The notes beneath the pieces were generated by a model that had not been told where the DNA came from, made no database searches, and was given only the letters and a program-made list of their open reading frames with translations. The translations under genes and the position numbers were made by a program. From the NCBI GenBank assembly GCA_013368325.1, contig JAACJK010000183.1, positions 1 to 60,173 of the forward strand: 60,173 nucleotides of DNA, given 5' to 3'. Positions within the stretch are counted from its first letter, which is position 1; each line of letters opens with the position of its first letter. Source of the stretch: Ephemerocybe angulata (Eukaryota; Basidiomycota; Agaricomycetes; Agaricales; Psathyrellaceae). Shown here piece after piece: positions 57,181 to 60,173 of this stretch.

Positions 57181-60056
57181 ATGCCCAAGACGAAGAAAAG
57201 CAAGACTAATTACGAGAGGGCAGCGCGCGCCCGAGCTGGAAAGGCGGCAAAACGAAACCCACCAGTCGAAATCAGCACAGACTCGGAGGATGAAGCACCA
57301 GGGGCTGCTGAGAGCCTTAGTGAGGGATTTGTGGATCCAGTGGTTATTGTTGTGGATGCTGAGGACGATGAGTGTCTGTGTGGAAAGTGGAATGGGACTG
57401 TCGAGTACATCGCAAGTGATTCAGAGTCGGATGAGGACTGGTGGGAATCGGGGTCAGATTTTACTGACGAGTCGGATCTGGAGAGGGAATGGGAGGGATT
57501 GGATCAGGTGCATGAAGGTGTGGACGAAGAAATGGATGCCGACGAAATTCTTCAAAACCTCAGGGAGCAATGCAGCCTTTTGGAATTGGAGAACGAGGTT
57601 GAGGAGCTCTTAAAGCCAACTCCATACGAGGACATCACGGCTAAAAAGCCAGAGAAGACTTGGGCCAATGCAGAGCAAAACCGGGGCTTTGGGTATACTG
57701 GCAGGGCGCCTCGTACAGTGCGAGATCACTCGAAAAAAGCGAGGGACAAGGAGAAGCGAGATGTCGTGACTCGAAACTCGTGAGTATGGTCCAGTAAGCT
57801 CGACGAAGCTATCTCTAAAAGTTCTATACAATTATTTAGGGATCAAGCTGCAAACTTTCGCTCATTCTTTACTGTCGAACCTCGGGCATCGTCTAGTACG
57901 GTTACTGCAGCGCAGGGCACGTTACCTCAACCCCCAGTCATCGAAATAACTTCGGACACGGAGAACGAAGCCGAATACAACCTCCCAGACGATGTTGGTG
58001 CCCATGTGTGCACAGGATACCTCTCAGACGAGAGTGCGATCGAAATATCGGATTGGGAGGACGAGGAAGGCGAAGGCAGCGAAGGGGAGTTGGAAAAGGA
58101 AGGAAACGAGGTCCCAGTTGTACTCGAACCACGTCAGGAAGAGGAGAGCCATGCAAGCACATCCAGGACACGCCGGCGTGCACCCGATGCGAATTATGGT
58201 ATCAGGCCAATTCCCCCACCGAAGCGTCGTCGTTTGGATATTCCTGCACGAGAGGAGAAGCGCCAGAGGTCCGAAAAATACGCCGTGACCGCGCTAAGGC
58301 TTAATCGAGATAGAGAAGCTTCTCTCATCGAAGAAGGACCATTTCGACGCTGGGAGAAACGGCCTTCAGGCGAAACGTGCCAGAGCCATCCAAATATGTT
58401 TAAAGCTCGTTGTAAAGGATCACCGGCGTCTAATCGACGCCTCGGAGCGGGCAGCAGAGTCTACGGGGTTTAGTAAGGTGTGGGGGGCTCGCCAGGTGCG
58501 GGAATGGGTGGGGGTATGGATAGCAACGAGGTCTCTGCCAAAATCGCGTCGTGGATGCCATGGAAAAGTCTACTCCCTGCTCGACGATCCAGAGGTGTGC
58601 ACAGAACTGCGCTCGTTCCTTCGATCCGAGAAATGGTCCATGAATCCGAAGAAACTTGCCGAATTTACGAAGGGAAAGTTGCTGCCTGGTGAAGCGAAGA
58701 AGTATCTGCAGCAGGTTGTGTCTGTGGAGATGCCGAGGGGGTTGAAAAAATATCTGGAGGTCGAGCTATTCCTCGAGTACACATGAAGGTTGCAAAGGGC
58801 ATCTCGCTTCGCACAGCGCAACGGTGGCTTCGCAAAGAAGGATTTCGTTATACGGCACACAAGAAGGCCTGTACTACGATGGGCACGAGCGAGAGGACGT
58901 TGTAGACGACCGGCAGGGACGTTTTCTTCCAGCAATGGAGGAATTAAAGCCCTGCCTCGTGCAGTATAAGCCCGACGACGTTACCAAGGAGGTGGAGCTT
59001 CATCTTAATCCGGGTCAACGCAAAATCGTCGTTGTTGCGCATGACGAGATGACTGCCCAGGCTCACGACGGAAAATCCATGTCTTGGGTCTGGCGAGGCG
59101 AGCAACCATTGCGGAAGAAAGGTCCAGGGCGTGGGCTTCATCAATCCGATGTTATTTGCTCGACTGTGGGATGGTTAAGGGAGGCGAGTGTTACGATGGA
59201 ATACGGGAAGAATTACGATGGATATTGGACTGGGGAGATGTTTGCAGACCAGGTAATGTTTCCCCTGCATCGTATATTACTCTATTCTAACCGCTGACTG
59301 AATCCTTAGTTGGAAACCAAGATTATACCCGCTTTTGTTCGCGCACATGGTCCCGAGTACCAAGCAGCCTTTCTCATCGATAATTCCAAGGACACTCGGC
59401 GTATGCGAAGGACGCACTACTCACAGCCCGAATGAACTTCAATCCGGTGGAAATCAGCCTCACATGCGAGCTGGATGGTATGTGAAGGACGGGGAGCGTG
59501 TATCACAGGAGATGTCGTTCCCCGGAGACCATCCGGCACACCCTGCGCAGCCAAAGGGAATGAAACAGATCCTCGTGGAAAGGGGCCTGTTTCGGTCTGG
59601 GCTTATTATGCAGTGCAGGAATTCGAAGAACCCCGATGGATCGGCGAAGAAATGCCCACACGACGCAACCAACTGCTGCGCAAAACGCATTCTCGATCGG
59701 CAACCCGACTTTCTGGCGCAGAAACCTCTCGTGCAGGAAATCATTGAAAGGGCTGGCCATATCTGCATTTTCCTCCCCAAATTTCATTGTGAGTTAAACT
59801 TCATTGAATATTTCTGGGGTGCAGTCAAGCGCTATTTGCGCGAGCGCTGCGATTACACATTCGACGGCTCAAGGAAAATATGCAACCCGCACTCGCCTCA
59901 GTCCCGGTCACACTCATCAGGAAGTGGGAAAATCGCACCAAGAGGTGGATGGAGGCTTACAGGAAGGGTCTTGGGGCACACGAAGCCCAACTGGAGGTTA
60001 AACAGTTCAGTTCTGTCAAGTATGCATCCCATCGTCGAGCCCCGACATTAGATTAG
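57181..60056 (+). pseudogene. Fungal DDE transposase, frameshifted copy
   Basis: This belongs to a large DDE transposase family familiar from mushroom genomes. Exon 1 (57181-57779) and the exon from 57840 encode an acidic, Lys-rich N-terminus. Family motifs then appear in changing frames: NGLQAKRARAIQICL, GARQVREWVGVWIATRSLP, EMPRGLKKYLEVELF, ISLRTAQRWLRKEGFRY, VVAHDEMTAQAHDGKSMSWV, LHQSDVICSTVGWL, YGKNYDGYWTGEMFADQ, then after an intron (59253-59309) VRAHGPEYQAAFLIDNSKG and FHCELNFIEYFWGAVKRYLRE. The catalytic triad is visible: D in AHDEM, D in LIDNS (59379-59381) and E in NFIEYF (59806-59808). The frame breaks near 58345, 58771, 58868, 59391, 59445 and 59867, the last five each fitting loss of one base. 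This copy cannot encode a full protein as written. The frame ends at TAG 60054-60056. Confidence 0.85.
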
Positions 60057-60173
60057 ATATGTAGTTACTATATATGGCAGGAGATAAGATACTAGATAAG
60101 ATGGCAAAATCGCGGTCCAACTTTTCTGAAAACTTCAAAGTTCAAAAAACGGTCTAACAGTTTTGTTCATATT
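60057..60173. other. Right edge, 3' flank of the DDE element
   Basis: AT-rich sequence with agataagat-type short repeats (60084-60102), then aacttcaaagttcaaaaaac. It may include the right terminus of the transposon, but the window ends before this can be tested. Confidence 0.35.

Noticed and set aside
56989..60113. Repeated decamer ggcaaaatcg on both sides of the DDE transposase
   Set aside because: It is only 10 bp, in direct rather than inverted orientation, and the window ends too soon to confirm element ends.
1..60173. tRNA, rRNA, snRNA and CRISPR features
   Set aside because: I scanned for tRNA B-box-like sequences and known snRNA starts and found no convincing candidate. The tandem arrays lack the short repeat/spacer structure of CRISPR, and the DNA is fungal.

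Overview
This 60.2 kb window looks like nuclear DNA of a basidiomycete fungus, most likely an agaricomycete (mushroom-forming) species. The reasons are: dense genes with many short introns (about 45-75 nt, mostly GTNNGT...YAG); an agaricomycete-type KDZ transposase; a second, fungal DDE transposase of a type familiar from mushroom genomes; and a set of conserved fungal housekeeping genes whose exons I could join in phase by eye.

Layout. 0-10 kb is transposon-rich and accessory: a frameshifted copy of a recurrent agaricomycete hypothetical family (1.5-2.4 kb), an unrecognised Cys-x2-Cys/coiled-coil/acidic-tail gene (2.6-4.3 kb, minus), a 90-bp tandem repeat, an apparently intact six-exon KDZ transposase (4.8-8.2 kb) and a tandem array with a 158-bp period (8.4-9.8 kb). 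Next to the array, at about 10.26 kb, a Cdc25-type Ras exchange factor (minus strand) stops inside its catalytic domain. 14-34 kb is a gene-dense core: an SCI1-like RS-rich protein, a membrane-anchored SET protein, NADPH-cytochrome P450 reductase, a She9/Mdm33 mitochondrial protein, a HIT protein, a Dpb3/POLE4-like histone-fold protein, a DUF202 membrane protein, a secreted repeat protein with dibasic sites, a Yea4-type nucleotide-sugar transporter, a class I methyltransferase, a Vip1-type RRM protein and a disordered hypothetical. 38-46 kb holds a Nud1/Cdc11-type leucine-rich scaffold followed closely by a TALE homeodomain transcription factor. 45.6-54.7 kb is a long stretch with no recognisable gene. 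54.7-60.1 kb holds a METTL25-like methyltransferase and a frameshift-ridden DDE transposase that reaches almost to the right edge.

The genes do not form one pathway. The most interesting signals are: (1) the KDZ element with a different tandem array on each side, next to the truncated Ras exchange factor; (2) the secreted acidic protein with 70-residue repeats that begin at [K/R]R-QD sites, which looks like a Kex2-processed precursor; (3) a 12-nt microexon and a possible 21-nt intron in otherwise ordinary genes; and (4) several one-base frame breaks, many in C or G runs, which are either sequencing errors or decay.

Exon boundaries were worked out by hand from splice signals and frame continuity. 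Family names rest on recognised motifs, not on a database search.
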